The notes beneath the pieces were generated by a model. That model saw nothing but the letters and a program-made list of their open reading frames with translations. It did not search any database and was not told the DNA's origin. Shown here one piece after another: positions 24,307-35,014 of a DNA stretch of 64,000 nucleotides (positions are counted from its first letter, which is position 1; the number at the start of each line of letters is the position of its first letter). Origin of the DNA: Polyangiaceae bacterium (GTDB taxonomy: Bacteria; Myxococcota_A; Polyangia; Polyangiales; Polyangiaceae); the NCBI GenBank assembly GCA_016715885.1, contig JADJXL010000022.1:124001-188000 (forward strand), read 5' to 3'. Both the position numbers and the translations under genes were made by a program.

Positions 24307-27300
24307 TCAATCGAGACCGAGGCGGCTGCGCGCATCGCTGTATGCGTCGCTGACCGAGAATACGATGAGCTCGCGCGCCTCGGCATTTCGACCAATCCAT
24401 GTGAGGCGCTCTTTGCCCGATGCCGGCGGTTGATTCGTATGACCACCGGCCCACGCAATGCCCGCGAGCGCGACATTGGGATCACCCACGGCGAGAAGTC
24501 CCGCACGAGCCCCCCAACCATTGATGGCCGTATTGAGCGTCGATGCGCGATTGCCAATGCTGCCGATGACGTCCGTTGCGAGCGTACGCACTTGCGGATC
24601 CACGTTTGCAGGCATTGCCTTGGCAATCTTGGCCGAAGCATCGGCAAGTTTGGCGGGGTCGACTCCTTGAGGCGAAAACGCCGTATTGAGCGCCTTCAGG
24701 TACGCTGCAAGCAGCGGCCAGAGGTCAATCGGCGCCGTTCGCGAGAATGCCGAAGCGTTCGTCTGAATCACCTTGAGCGCGCGGTGAATCAAGAACGTAC
24801 GTACCGCGGCATTTTCCGATGCGACGAGCGGTTGCCCGAGAACGATCGTTGCCGGGTGCGAGCTTGCCGGGACGCACACGGCTCCAAGGGCTGCCGATTG
24901 GTAGATTTTAACGTCGCCAATGCCATAAGCGCGAGCGATGGACTTGATTTCGTCCGCAAGCTCGGCTTGGGGCGGCGGCAAAGGCATTCCACGCACCGAG
25001 GCAATATCGAACGTGACTGCTGAATCGAGCAGCGATCCGGTGCGTTGCAACAAATCGCGGAACGCCGGGGTCATGATGTCCGGTGCGAGCAAGTCATCGA
25101 GGGTCGCATCGCCCGCAGCTTCTCCTGCGCCGTTGATCTCGACCTCTGCACCATCGAGCGCCGCGACGCTTGCCCGCGCAATGCGCGCCTGCGCTGGTTT
25201 GCCCCGGAGCTCGGCAACCGTTGCTACGGTGCTGAACAAATACGGTTCGAATCGACCCGTACCGAGAGCTCGACGCGCATCTGCGACGGCCCGTTCGAGA
25301 AGAACGTTTGCCGCCTGCGCTTGATCGGTGCGTTGATAGAAGCTGGCGAGCGCGTGAAGCGCCGTGTCGTCCTTGGGCCACGTCTTACGGGCCTGAAGCA
25401 ATGTTTGCTCGGCCTTCTTCGTGTCGCCCATCGCTTCGTAGATGGACGCAAGTCCCGTGGTCCTTCGGCACTTCGCCTCGGGATCCTCGACGTTGTTGAT
25501 GAGGATCGTTTGCTGTTCGAGCGCCTTCGCGGTGTCGCCAGTCTTCTTGTAAAGCTCGACGAGTTTTTCCCGTGCCGCCTCGTTGTCGGGGAAGCGCTTC
25601 AGCACTTCCTGATAGGAAAGCTCGGCGCGTTCGGCATTTGGCAGCGGCCCATCGTAGAGCTCGCCGAGTCGCAAATAGAGATCCGATTGACGCTCTGGTT
25701 CGGAGACCAAGCGCGCCAGGCGAATCCAGGCTTGCTCCGCGCCCTCCCAATCTTCCTCTTTCGCACTGACTTCGGCGAACGCCGAAAGCGCTTCGACGTG
25801 ATCGGGATACTGCTCGAGTGCAGCAGCGAGCGCGCGTTTTGCAGCGCCCGCATCGCCGATGTCGGCAAGAGCGCGGCCGCGCATGATCTCCATGTCGACA
25901 CGTTCTGCCGGGTCGGTGATCGTCTCGAGACGTCGTTCGAGAAGTGCGGCGAGCTCGGCGCGAGCGTTCGTCGCGACGTACACGTCCTTCAAGCGCTGGA
26001 ACACGTCGCGGTAGGACGGATCGGTCGAGAAGACATGTTCGAATGCGCCGCGCGCGCGTTCGCTGTCATTTGCTTTGTCCGCAAACAGAACGGCTGCCTT
26101 GTACAGGCCTTGCACGCGCTCTTCCGGCGTGATGCTCGTCTGCGCTGCAGCCTCGTACGATTCGGCTGCGTCTGCGAAGTTGCCGAGAGCTTCGAGGACG
26201 CGCGCTCGTTCGAGGTGCAGCACGAAATGGCTCGGCGTAGCTTCGATGGCTTTGTCGAGCAGCTCGCGTGCTTTTTCGAGGTTACCAGTACGCTCTGCCG
26301 ATTCGGCCGCCCGAAGCGACAACGTTGAAACTTCCGAAGAGCGTTCCGTGCGCGCGGCCAGTTCGACGTCGACTTCGAGGGCCAGCGCTTCATCGCCACC
26401 CGCGCGTGCATGAGCTGCGGTTTGTCGCAGTGCCCAAATTCCGCGCGGCTGGTTTTTGTAGGCAACGTCGACCGCTTCGCGTGTGTCGTCCCAACCGCGG
26501 AGGCGCAAACGAAGACGGGCTGCGAGTTGTGCGTGCGCGATGGCTTCGGGCCCTTCGAGGGTCTTGGCCGTTGCGAACACCACGGGTTCGAGCTCTTCGT
26601 CGCGACCAGCAATGATGAGCGTGCTGGCGATGCGCCTGAGCGTTGGCAAGTGCGACGGTGCGCCTTCCAGAATCGCGCGACGCCAAAGGAGCGCGTTTCC
26701 GGGATCGTTTCGTCCGACTTCGTCGAGCTCCGCAAGGCGCTCGTAGGTTTCGAGTCGCTCGGTGGGATCTTCGGTTGCCTTTGCGTGCGCAAGCAGCGAC
26801 TCGACGAGCTCGCCCGTGCCGTGGCCAGCGAGCGCCGTGCGGTACACGCATAGCGGCGCGAGCAGGTTTTCCCCGGCAAGCGTGGCTTGTTTCGCCATCA
26901 CGGATGCATTGGCGAGGTCTCCGTCGCGTTCGTATTCGAGTGCTGCATCGAGCGCGCAGCGTGCGGCTTCGGCACCCGTCGATGCGGCTGCTCGTTCGGC
27001 GCGGAAAGCGGCACGATCGCTCGGCCTTTCCGGCGATAGACGCTCGAACAGCTCGCGCAGGCCGATGTCGTCAGGCCGCGCTTTGAGCGCGTGCGTGAGC
27101 AGACCCGTCGCGTGCCCCGCTCCCTCGGGCGTGATCAATGCCTCGCGCAGATAGTCGCGAGCTTGCTCGATCGGGTCTTCGCACGATTCGCGACGTGCAT
27201 GCAGCCATTCGATGAGTCCATCGCGATCTCCGGCCGAGCGCGCGATGCCTTCGCCGATGTGAATCGACAGGGGCATGTGCGGATCCATTTCCGCGGCGCC

Positions 27301-29232
27301 TCGGAGAAGTTTGTCCCGCTCATCCTCGATTGTCGATCCAGGCGAATCGAGCTCGAGCAAGCGGTTGGCCGCTTCGGTGAGCACGAGTGCTGCACGCGTT
27401 CCTGGTTGCATCGATTGCGATAGCTCGGAAAGGATCGTCGCGGCTTCTGTCGGCTCGGCACTCGCCGCGGCTGCGCGGGCCGCTGCTTCGTGCGCGGAAT
27501 CCGCTGCTCGTGCACGCGCGTAGCTTTCGTTTGCGAGTTTCGTGTTGCCCGCGAGCTCGGCGAGCAGTGCTGCTGCCAGCGCGCCGTCGCGGTCACCTTC
27601 GGCTTGCTCTCCACGCCATCCTGCGACTGCGTTGGCAATCTTGGCGCCCGCTTTTCCTTCGAGGTCGAGCTCGAGCGTGAGCGCACGACCCGTTCCACTC
27701 TCGGGAACGAACTCCGTGTAACCAAGGATCGATGCTGCGAGCGCATCGTTCGACGTGAGGGGTTTGTCGTCGGCACGAAGCGCACCGAGAGCGCGACCAA
27801 GAGCCGCGCCGGCGCGAGCTGCCGTAGCACCGGCTCCGATGAGGTTCGTCGACGGGTTCTCGAGATCCCGCGTCACGGCGCTCGAAGCTGCAAGGAGCGG
27901 GATGAGATCGTCATCGCCCGCGGCTGCTTCGACGGCTTGTTCGAACACTTCGCGCGAGCCGCCCGTGAGGGCCGTGAGTGCAAGTCGATCGCCCGCAGAG
28001 AACGCGATCGTGTCGCTGCCTTCGATCGCCGAGCGGGCTGCCTGCGCATCACCGAGCTCGATGGCGCGTGCTGCGAGCGCACGGCGCGCATCGGCGTCGT
28101 GTGTACCGTCGAGAGCTCCACGCAAGGCTTCGATCGCGTTGCCTCGCGTTTCCTTTCGTGCTGCCGCAAGCATGCTCGCGAGCCATCCCGCGCCGCCCTT
28201 GAGCGACGCGGCACTCTGCAATCGACCGAGCGTGGCGACGGCGGACGACACGTCGCCACTTTCGAGTGCTGCGCGCGCTCGGAGCAGCGCGTCGTACGTG
28301 GACACGACGTTGCGTACGCCGCGAGGAGCGTTGCCGCGATGGATGGACACCTTGGAGAAGGCGTCACGCAAGGCTGACAGGTCCTTCGTTTCCGGCGCGC
28401 GAACTTTCGTGAACGCGCTCGGATCCGTTGCATCTCCAAGCGCTTCGGTGAAGCGCTGCACGAAGGGACGCGGATCTGCCGCGTCCACGCGCTGCGCAAC
28501 GTCGAGCCGCTTCTTGGCGCCGTCGTCGTCCTCGAGCCGAACGCGAGCGATATCGGAGCCGAGCATCGCGGCGTGCGCGCGCGCTGCGTTCGTCGGCAAA
28601 ACGCGCGCTTCGCTGTCGAGCACTTCGAGTGCACCTTGCCAGTCTTGGTCCCGCATGAGCAGGCCGCGAAGCTGATGGTGAGCAAGCGGCGAGCTTGGTG
28701 CGAGCGTGCGCACTTCGGCAGCAATGGCCCGGGCTGTTTGCTCTTCGCCAGCCATTGCATACAGCTCGCACACGGCCACGAGAGCTCGTGCGCGCGCCGC
28801 CTTGTCCTCGATGGCCTCGGCTTCCGCTCGAAGCCACGCAGCGCGTTCTGCCCACGCATCGCGTTGTTGCGTGCCGACCAGATGCGCCGACGCGTCCTGT
28901 TCGTCCGGGAACGATGGAGCGGCGTCCACTGCCTTGCGTTCGGGACGCGATGCAGGAGCTTCTTCTTCGATGAGATCGGCCCCATCGATGGTTTCCTCGT
29001 CCGCCGCCATGCTCGCGTCCGCCGCAAGGAGCGCTTCGACCACGCCATCGGGCTGACGCATCGTCGTCTCTTCCTCGATGGCGTCGGCCTCGACTTCGGA
29101 CGAACCTTCTTCGGCGGGCGGCGCACGCAACGCGCCGAGCAGCTCATCGGGTACTCGAGCCAATAGGGTCGCTTCGTTGTCGTCGTCGTCAGCAACGTTT
29201 GCGATGTCGAAATCGTCTTGGTGATCGCTCAC
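24307..29232 (-). CDS. giant TPR protein 2 with conserved C-terminal domain
   Basis: A 1641-residue protein, mostly alpha-solenoid. The first ~120 residues are acidic and disordered. Degenerate TPR/SEL1-like helix pairs run to about residue 1300, the clearest near 1130-1290 (for example AELSYQEVLKRFPDNEAAREKL). The last ~320 residues form a different domain containing VPASSHPATIVLG and ending SDARSRLGLD, homologous to the end of the neighbouring protein. No signal peptide, so cytosolic; likely a protein-protein scaffold. The start is a GTG at 29232, 31 nt after the upstream gene, in the same operon. Partners are unknown. Confidence 0.75.
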   Translation of the reverse strand: MSDHQDDFDIANVADDDDNEATLLARVPDELLGALRAPPAEEGSSEVEADAIEEETTMRQPDGVVEALLAADASMAADEETIDGADLIEEEAPASRPERKAVDAAPSFPDEQDASAHLVGTQQRDAWAERAAWLRAEAEAIEDKAARARALVAVCELYAMAGEEQTARAIAAEVRTLAPSSPLAHHQLRGLLMRDQDWQGALEVLDSEARVLPTNAARAHAAMLGSDIARVRLEDDDGAKKRLDVAQRVDAADPRPFVQRFTEALGDATDPSAFTKVRAPETKDLSALRDAFSKVSIHRGNAPRGVRNVVSTYDALLRARAALESGDVSSAVATLGRLQSAASLKGGAGWLASMLAAARKETRGNAIEALRGALDGTHDADARRALAARAIELGDAQAARSAIEGSDTIAFSAGDRLALTALTGGSREVFEQAVEAAAGDDDLIPLLAASSAVTRDLENPSTNLIGAGATAARAGAALGRALGALRADDKPLTSNDALAASILGYTEFVPESGTGRALTLELDLEGKAGAKIANAVAGWRGEQAEGDRDGALAAALLAELAGNTKLANESYARARAADSAHEAAARAAAASAEPTEAATILSELSQSMQPGTRAALVLTEAANRLLELDSPGSTIEDERDKLLRGAAEMDPHMPLSIHIGEGIARSAGDRDGLIEWLHARRESCEDPIEQARDYLREALITPEGAGHATGLLTHALKARPDDIGLRELFERLSPERPSDRAAFRAERAAASTGAEAARCALDAALEYERDGDLANASVMAKQATLAGENLLAPLCVYRTALAGHGTGELVESLLAHAKATEDPTERLETYERLAELDEVGRNDPGNALLWRRAILEGAPSHLPTLRRIASTLIIAGRDEELEPVVFATAKTLEGPEAIAHAQLAARLRLRLRGWDDTREAVDVAYKNQPRGIWALRQTAAHARAGGDEALALEVDVELAARTERSSEVSTLSLRAAESAERTGNLEKARELLDKAIEATPSHFVLHLERARVLEALGNFADAAESYEAAAQTSITPEERVQGLYKAAVLFADKANDSERARGAFEHVFSTDPSYRDVFQRLKDVYVATNARAELAALLERRLETITDPAERVDMEIMRGRALADIGDAGAAKRALAAALEQYPDHVEALSAFAEVSAKEEDWEGAEQAWIRLARLVSEPERQSDLYLRLGELYDGPLPNAERAELSYQEVLKRFPDNEAAREKLVELYKKTGDTAKALEQQTILINNVEDPEAKCRRTTGLASIYEAMGDTKKAEQTLLQARKTWPKDDTALHALASFYQRTDQAQAANVLLERAVADARRALGTGRFEPYLFSTVATVAELRGKPAQARIARASVAALDGAEVEINGAGEAAGDATLDDLLAPDIMTPAFRDLLQRTGSLLDSAVTFDIASVRGMPLPPPQAELADEIKSIARAYGIGDVKIYQSAALGAVCVPASSHPATIVLGQPLVASENAAVRTFLIHRALKVIQTNASAFSRTAPIDLWPLLAAYLKALNTAFSPQGVDPAKLADASAKIAKAMPANVDPQVRTLATDVIGSIGNRASTLNTAINGWGARAGLLAVGDPNVALAGIAWAGGHTNQPPASGKERLTWIGRNAEARELIVFSVSDAYSDARSRLGLD

Positions 29233-29263
29233 GGGCCCTGATCCTTTGCTCCAGAATCGCTGC

Positions 29264-32200
29264 TCACCGGACGCCCATGCCGAGCTTCTTGCGAAGCTCG
29301 AGATAGTTGGGCGAAAGCACGAACGAAAGCAGGCGCCGACCGCGCTCACTCTCGGGGATGGTCGAACCAAGCTGATCCCTCGGAATTCCGAGCAGATCAC
29401 TCAGGACGATCGAAACATCGCCAGCGGCGATCACCGCCATGCGATCGAGGCTGCGCCGCGCAGCAGCAGCCCAAGCGCGCGCATCTTGCTTGCTGGAGAC
29501 GATCTTCAAACACGTCTCCCCAATGCTCTTGCGCACTTTGCGCGAGATCTCTTTGTGCACCGCGCGCTGGATCTCGTTGTAGACCGCATAACCGGGGTTG
29601 GCGATCTTGATGTCGACCTCGTTGCACGCCGCAATCACGACCGACGCGAGCGCCACTTCGTCGCGCGTTCGCAGCGAAATGATGCCGCGGCGCAACGCGA
29701 ATACCGTACGCGCCACGGCCGAACGTGCGGCCGCATCGAAGGGCGCCGCAATCGCCGAACCCAGCACGATCGCTGGGACGTCTCCCGCAACTCCGCTCAC
29801 GAGGTTTGGATTCGGACCGCCCACGTACAACTCGAAATCACCCTCGAACCCAACGGCTCCCATCCACTCGGCAACGGCAAGACGTAGCGGATGACCACCA
29901 CGCGAATCGATACGCTCCTTCTTGCCTACGCCGAGCGTGCTGAGTGTCGGGCCAAGCGCGAGCGATACGGTCTCGGCCATCTGCACGAGCAGCTCGGCAA
30001 TCGGACCACCATCTTCCGGATCGGCAATCTCCGCCATCGCCCTCGCGTCGAGCACGATCTGCGGACGAGCCGCCACGCGTGTGTCGAGTTTCTTGAGCTC
30101 CGATGAGATTGTCGTGTTGGAACGACCGAGTGAAACGAGGCATCCGAGCGTCGCCTGTCGCAACGCCAAGTCCTGCTCGAACTGCGCAATCTTCGCGAGC
30201 CGCTCGACCCGATCCGCATCGCAAGGATCCTCGGCGAGCTTGTTCAAGAGCACCGCCTTGGCGCGGCCGAGTAGGCGCTTCTGTAGCGACGCGTCGTAGT
30301 TGGTGGTCAGCACCATGTCGAGCGCTTCGCCGTCGTCGTTCGACTCGTCGAGCAGCTTCGTCACGGCCGCTTCTGCCTTCAGCGGTTCCTTGATCTTGTC
30401 CCGCCAGATGGCCATCGCGAGCCGCGCAGCCTCCATGCGACCTTCGCGCTTCTCACGCTCTTGCATGAGCTGTTCGAGGATCGCCGTCGCGCGTGACCAC
30501 GCACCGGTGCGCGCTGCCACGCGTGCAAGACGTTCACGCACCGGAGGCGTGGACAAACCTGCTTCGTGCAGCCCAACGAGCACGTTGAGTGCCTTGTCCG
30601 GCGCGTTCAGCTTGTTCTCGTAAATGTCCACCGCCGCGACACCGGACATGAGCCGCTGCTGCGTCGGCGCTTCCTTGATCCTCGAGAGCCGCCCGAGATA
30701 ATCCGCGGCGTCGCCGAACTTGCCCATCGTGATCGCAATCTCGCCCGACAGCGCGAGTGCGCCGACGTGATCGGGCTCGATCATCGTGACGTTCTCGAGT
30801 GCCGACAACGCTCCTTCGCGATCTCCCTTCTTGCGAAGCACGCGAGCGCGTTCCCAGAACAGCTTGCTGATCTCGACCTCGTCGTCGGCTACGTCGAGAC
30901 GGCGGCTCATGATCTCGAGCAGCCGGTCGTCCTCGTTCCGCGCACGAACGCGTCGGAAAAGTTTGTCGAACGCAACCGATCGGCTCGGATCACGCTCGAA
31001 TGCACGCGCAAACGAAATCTCGGCGTCGTCGTGCGCTTCGGTGTGCTCGAGCAAAATGAGACCGGCTCTCTCCCAGAATTCGGCGCCGCGAGCGTCATTG
31101 CTGCAGAGCGCGCCGAGCTGCGCGTAGGCGAGCGCCGTCGAGATGTGATCACCGAGCGCCTCGCTTGCCGAACGCACGCCTTCCCACGACACGAGGTCAT
31201 CGGGACGCCGTTCGACGGCAGCGCGGAACGTGGCCAATGCCGCTTCCGTGTTGCCCGATGCAAGCTCGGACCAACCCGCCAAGGCCGCTGCATCGTTCGA
31301 AGCGTCTTCGCCCAACGCTTCGCCAACGTTTTTCAAGGCAAACGCTCGGCGCCGCGGATCGCAACCCGGCAATGACAGGTCCAGGTTCGTCAAGCGCGTC
31401 TTCGCGGACGTACCGGCAAGCAGCGGTTGCGGCATGCTCGGCTGATCCAGCGTTGCCACGATCGACGCGGACGACTCCATCGCAGCCCAGGGTTCGTCCC
31501 CAAGGAACGACGCCACCGCACGCCGCGCAGACACCTCGGCTTCACGATCCTTCGCCGCAAGTGCAGCGCCGAGCCATTCCAGCGCCACGTACAGCTTCGG
31601 TTCCGCACTGGCCCACGACGCCGCGCGACCCACCGTCGCCGCAACGTCCTGATCGATCGTCCGCGCGATGCGGAATCGTTCCGCACGCGCGATGGCCGTC
31701 GCTTCGTCACCCTGATCCTCGAGGCGATCGAGCGCTCGTTCGATCGCTTCTCGATCCGTCAGCGCATCCGGCCAGCAAAGCCGAGCCAAACCCGCCGCGA
31801 CCGTGATGTCGCCCGAACCATCCGCTTCGGCGCGTTCGAGTGCGACGAGCGCTTCGCCGCGATCACCCGCTTCGCCCGAACCAATTTCCAAACCAAATCG
31901 CTCGAGCGCAATGCTCGCCGGATCCGCACCCGTTTCGAGCGCTGTTGCGAGCGCGCGGCGACGACCGTCGAGACTGTCGGGATCGGCTCCGCGCAGCGCC
32001 CACGCAAGCACCGCCGAAGCCGCCTTTGCAGCACTGCCGCGAGCTTGCTCGAGCAGGTCCAGCGTCTTGGCTCGATCACCGAGTCGCCACGAGAGAAGCG
32101 CAGCCTCGATGTAGAGCGCTGCGCCCAAGTCGATGTCGTCGGTTGCCGTTGCACATGCGGCGAGCACCGTGGACGCGGCCGCGAGGTTCTCCCCGCGCTG

Positions 32201-34030
32201 TTCGAGATCCGCGAGGAATATCGCGACGACCTCGTCTCCCGGTGCAGCTTCGTGAAGCTCCCGCAACCGAGCGCGCGCACGTTCGATGTCGCCCGTTCGA
32301 GCGCTACGAAGCGCCGCGACGACCCACAAGCCACGCGCCAAGTTCGCGTCCGATTCGACGCTCGCCAGCGCTTCGATCGTCTCGGGCGTCGCACGATACG
32401 CAGCTTCGCCCGGCGCCGTTTTCTTGATGCCCAGCGCGTACGCCCCGAGCACTCGACCAAGCCAGCTCGAACCCGTGTCACCGTCGCTTTCGAGCGCTGC
32501 GAGCTTGGCAAAAGCTTCGCCGGCACCCGCTACGTCACCACGCAGCGAACGGCTGCGGCCCACCTCGAACCACAAGCTCGCAACCTCGCCAGGTTCCGCA
32601 CCAGCCGCGAGGAGATCCGCCGTTGCTTGCTCGTACCACGCGCTGTCCTTGCGAATCGACGCAAGCATGCGGGCAACCCGCGCGATCACGGCAGGGTTCG
32701 TCCCGAGCGTTGCGGCTCGCGCGAGCGCTGCTTTGGCCGCATCCGTGTCGCTCGCATTCGACGCCCACACGTATGCAGCAACGAGCGCCGCGCGAATCTT
32801 GCTGTCATTCGTCGGGCAAACTTCACCCGCCGCTTCGAGCGACTTGGCGAGCGCCGAAGGATCTTGCGCATCGCTCAAAAGATCGAGCTCGAGCGCACGA
32901 GCCATGATGGACGCAGGGTCCGCTTCGAGCGCGCTACGCAGAGCCGCGAGCGCACCGTCTCGATCGTTGTCGAGCATGGCGGCTTCGGCAATACGCAGCC
33001 AAAGCGCTGCCGCACCGGGACCCACTGCGCCTCGGTCGAGCTCTTCTCGTGCAAGCGCTGCCGCACCCTTCGCATCGCCCATCGTTTCCAGCGACGACAA
33101 ACGCGCTCGAGCAATGACGGACGACTGCGGAAGTTGCTCGGCAGCACGCGCAAGCAGCTTTACCCACGCATCGTGATCTCCTGCCCGACGCTTGATCTCC
33201 GCACATCGCAGCCACGCATCCGCTGCGCACTCGGGCCGCCGTGCCCATCGCGGAACGCCATTCGCATCTCCGCGTTCGGGTTCGGCAATCGCCTCTTCGA
33301 TGAGCTCCGCTTGGCCTTCGAGGGCACGCGACAGAACGGACGCGTTTTGATCTCGGATCGCGATGGCTTCGAGCGCCTGTTGCGAACGGAATCGGCCGTG
33401 GCCTTCGAGCGCTGCGGCGGAATCGATGAGATCGTAACCTCGTTGCGCGTCACCCGACTTCGCAGCGAGCTCCGCAAGCTCGATGAAAAGAAACGCTTTC
33501 CACGTGGCGTCCGTCGCAAGCTCCGCCCGCGCTTCGATGGCGCGCATCCGTCCGGCGAGGTCGTTTTCTTTCGCCGCAAGCAGCTCCAGCTCGAGCCACG
33601 GCGTCGGATCCTCGGGATTGGCACTGACGGCTTCTTCGAGCGCCTCTTTCGCCCCTGCAAGATCTTGCTCGTAATCCTGCAAGTACGCGGCTCGCTCCCA
33701 AAACGCGCGCGTGCGTTCCTCCGGCGTCGCCGCTGCGCGCGTGAGCGCGTCGAGCAGCTTGCCCAGGTTTTTGATGGACTTGCGTCGGGTCAAGATCCGA
33801 ACGAGCGCCTCGAGCGGCTCACGGAACTGAGGGTCGGCATTGAAGGCCGCGAGATAATCGCGGGCCGCCGCCGGCTCTTCTCCATGCCGTTCTTCCAGCA
33901 CGCCGCTTTCGTGAAGAAGCAAGGCCTGTAACGCCTTGTCCTCCTGTGCGGCGGTCTCGGATCGTAGTCGGTTGAGCAAGGCCGCCGCATCCTCGGCGGG
34001 CCCCGTGGGGGTGGATGTCTCTACCGTCAT
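29264..34030 (-). CDS. giant TPR protein 1 with conserved C-terminal domain
   Basis: A 1588-residue cytosolic alpha-solenoid protein, paralogous to the next gene in the operon. TPR-like pairs start near residue 40 (LLHESGVLEERHGEEPAAARDY) and recur through most of the chain. The last ~270 residues are the same domain type as in the paralogue: GDVPAIVLG, then an Arg/Ala-rich helix, then VIAAGDVSIVL and the ending LRKKLGMGVR. The ATG at 34030 is behind GAGAGG; the frame extends to 34132 without support. The 148-nt gap to the upstream parvulin gene permits co-transcription. Function not known; scaffold role inferred. Confidence 0.75.
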   Translation of the reverse strand: MTVETSTPTGPAEDAAALLNRLRSETAAQEDKALQALLLHESGVLEERHGEEPAAARDYLAAFNADPQFREPLEALVRILTRRKSIKNLGKLLDALTRAAATPEERTRAFWERAAYLQDYEQDLAGAKEALEEAVSANPEDPTPWLELELLAAKENDLAGRMRAIEARAELATDATWKAFLFIELAELAAKSGDAQRGYDLIDSAAALEGHGRFRSQQALEAIAIRDQNASVLSRALEGQAELIEEAIAEPERGDANGVPRWARRPECAADAWLRCAEIKRRAGDHDAWVKLLARAAEQLPQSSVIARARLSSLETMGDAKGAAALAREELDRGAVGPGAAALWLRIAEAAMLDNDRDGALAALRSALEADPASIMARALELDLLSDAQDPSALAKSLEAAGEVCPTNDSKIRAALVAAYVWASNASDTDAAKAALARAATLGTNPAVIARVARMLASIRKDSAWYEQATADLLAAGAEPGEVASLWFEVGRSRSLRGDVAGAGEAFAKLAALESDGDTGSSWLGRVLGAYALGIKKTAPGEAAYRATPETIEALASVESDANLARGLWVVAALRSARTGDIERARARLRELHEAAPGDEVVAIFLADLEQRGENLAAASTVLAACATATDDIDLGAALYIEAALLSWRLGDRAKTLDLLEQARGSAAKAASAVLAWALRGADPDSLDGRRRALATALETGADPASIALERFGLEIGSGEAGDRGEALVALERAEADGSGDITVAAGLARLCWPDALTDREAIERALDRLEDQGDEATAIARAERFRIARTIDQDVAATVGRAASWASAEPKLYVALEWLGAALAAKDREAEVSARRAVASFLGDEPWAAMESSASIVATLDQPSMPQPLLAGTSAKTRLTNLDLSLPGCDPRRRAFALKNVGEALGEDASNDAAALAGWSELASGNTEAALATFRAAVERRPDDLVSWEGVRSASEALGDHISTALAYAQLGALCSNDARGAEFWERAGLILLEHTEAHDDAEISFARAFERDPSRSVAFDKLFRRVRARNEDDRLLEIMSRRLDVADDEVEISKLFWERARVLRKKGDREGALSALENVTMIEPDHVGALALSGEIAITMGKFGDAADYLGRLSRIKEAPTQQRLMSGVAAVDIYENKLNAPDKALNVLVGLHEAGLSTPPVRERLARVAARTGAWSRATAILEQLMQEREKREGRMEAARLAMAIWRDKIKEPLKAEAAVTKLLDESNDDGEALDMVLTTNYDASLQKRLLGRAKAVLLNKLAEDPCDADRVERLAKIAQFEQDLALRQATLGCLVSLGRSNTTISSELKKLDTRVAARPQIVLDARAMAEIADPEDGGPIAELLVQMAETVSLALGPTLSTLGVGKKERIDSRGGHPLRLAVAEWMGAVGFEGDFELYVGGPNPNLVSGVAGDVPAIVLGSAIAAPFDAAARSAVARTVFALRRGIISLRTRDEVALASVVIAACNEVDIKIANPGYAVYNEIQRAVHKEISRKVRKSIGETCLKIVSSKQDARAWAAAARRSLDRMAVIAAGDVSIVLSDLLGIPRDQLGSTIPESERGRRLLSFVLSPNYLELRKKLGMGVR

Positions 34031-34178
34031 TGGGCTCGCAGCGCCTCTCGCGAACACGGGTTGCTGATGAAGTGCATTCCGCGACGCGCAGACTAACGAA
34101 ACGCGCTGTCGAGAGTAAAGCCTCGTCCGCACGGATCGGGCGAACGGTATCTTTCGGTACTTCGCAGGTGACGCTCCG

Positions 34179-34781
34179 TCACTCGATCCGCTGAACGATC
34201 CAATACCCTCGCGGCGTGTCCACAGGCTCGCTCACGCCACCCTTCGGTAGACTGAACAGCACGTATTCCGGCGCGGGTTCGAGCACTCCGCGCGGCAGCC
34301 GTCCGGCATTTTCCATCGACCCCTTGTCGCCTTTGGCCACGGCCGCCTTGAAGTCGGTCTTGGCAAGCTCGGCGAGCTCCTTCGCGAGCTCCAGCGCAGC
34401 CTCGCGAGAACGCGCAGTCGCCGGCACCCGAGCCGCACCAGGCGCCCCTTGCGCCCCGCGATACGTCACGAGAACGACGCCGAACACCACGGACTTCGGC
34501 GCATCCGCCGCCAAACCTGGCGGCGCTTCACCCGATAACAAGAGCGTTCCACCAGCATCTGCTTGCTGCGCCGGATCGATCTCGCCCGATGGTTCTGCCG
34601 CCGTGTCGGCGTCCGTTGTCGCTGCATCCAGATCGACGACGTCCGCATCGGATGCGTCCGACGCGCCCGCGTCTGCTGCTACCGAGCCCACGGATGCCCC
34701 ACGACGATCCGCGGGGAAAATCACGAGCGCAAGAGCCCCGAGCACCAGCGTGGCGAAGAAGAGGGCGGTCCATTTCTGCAT
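34179..34781 (-). CDS. membrane-anchored parvulin-type peptidyl-prolyl isomerase
   Basis: A 200-residue protein: an N-terminal membrane anchor (TALFFATLVLGALALVIF, residues 4-21), an Asp/Ala-rich disordered linker to about residue 85, then one parvulin (rotamase) domain. The domain shows FGVVLVTY, an EAALELAKELAELA helix, AGRLPRG and the closing VSEPVDTPRGYWIVQRIE, all standard PpiC features. It would act on proteins on the outer face of the inner membrane. The Met at 34781 is chosen because the anchor follows at once. It heads a minus-strand group with the two giant TPR genes and is divergent from the zinc-ribbon/TPR gene. Confidence 0.8.
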   Translation of the reverse strand: MQKWTALFFATLVLGALALVIFPADRRGASVGSVAADAGASDASDADVVDLDAATTDADTAAEPSGEIDPAQQADAGGTLLLSGEAPPGLAADAPKSVVFGVVLVTYRGAQGAPGAARVPATARSREAALELAKELAELAKTDFKAAVAKGDKGSMENAGRLPRGVLEPAPEYVLFSLPKGGVSEPVDTPRGYWIVQRIE

Positions 34782-35014
34782 GTGGCCGAGCGCGTTAGCA
34801 CATTTCTCACGATGCGCGAAAGCGCAGCACGACATGCTCCCCACATCCTGGCCCCAACAGCGTCGCAAAAGAGCAATGCGCCCAAAACCCTGATAGAAGG
34901 GGAAGAAGAATTTCAGACGATAGGTGCCTCATCCCGTGCCGAGCTCTTGTCGATCCTGGTGCATCGACGTCGCGCAAGGGCTGATGCGCCGTTCTCTTCA
35001 TTCAGGGCGCGAGC

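Noticed and set aside
25045..26328. 427-codon plus-strand ORF
   Set aside because: Antisense to giant TPR protein 2 with no ribosome binding site or domain.
31427..33931. 834-codon plus-strand ORF
   Set aside because: Antisense to giant TPR protein 1; Arg-rich sequence without domains.
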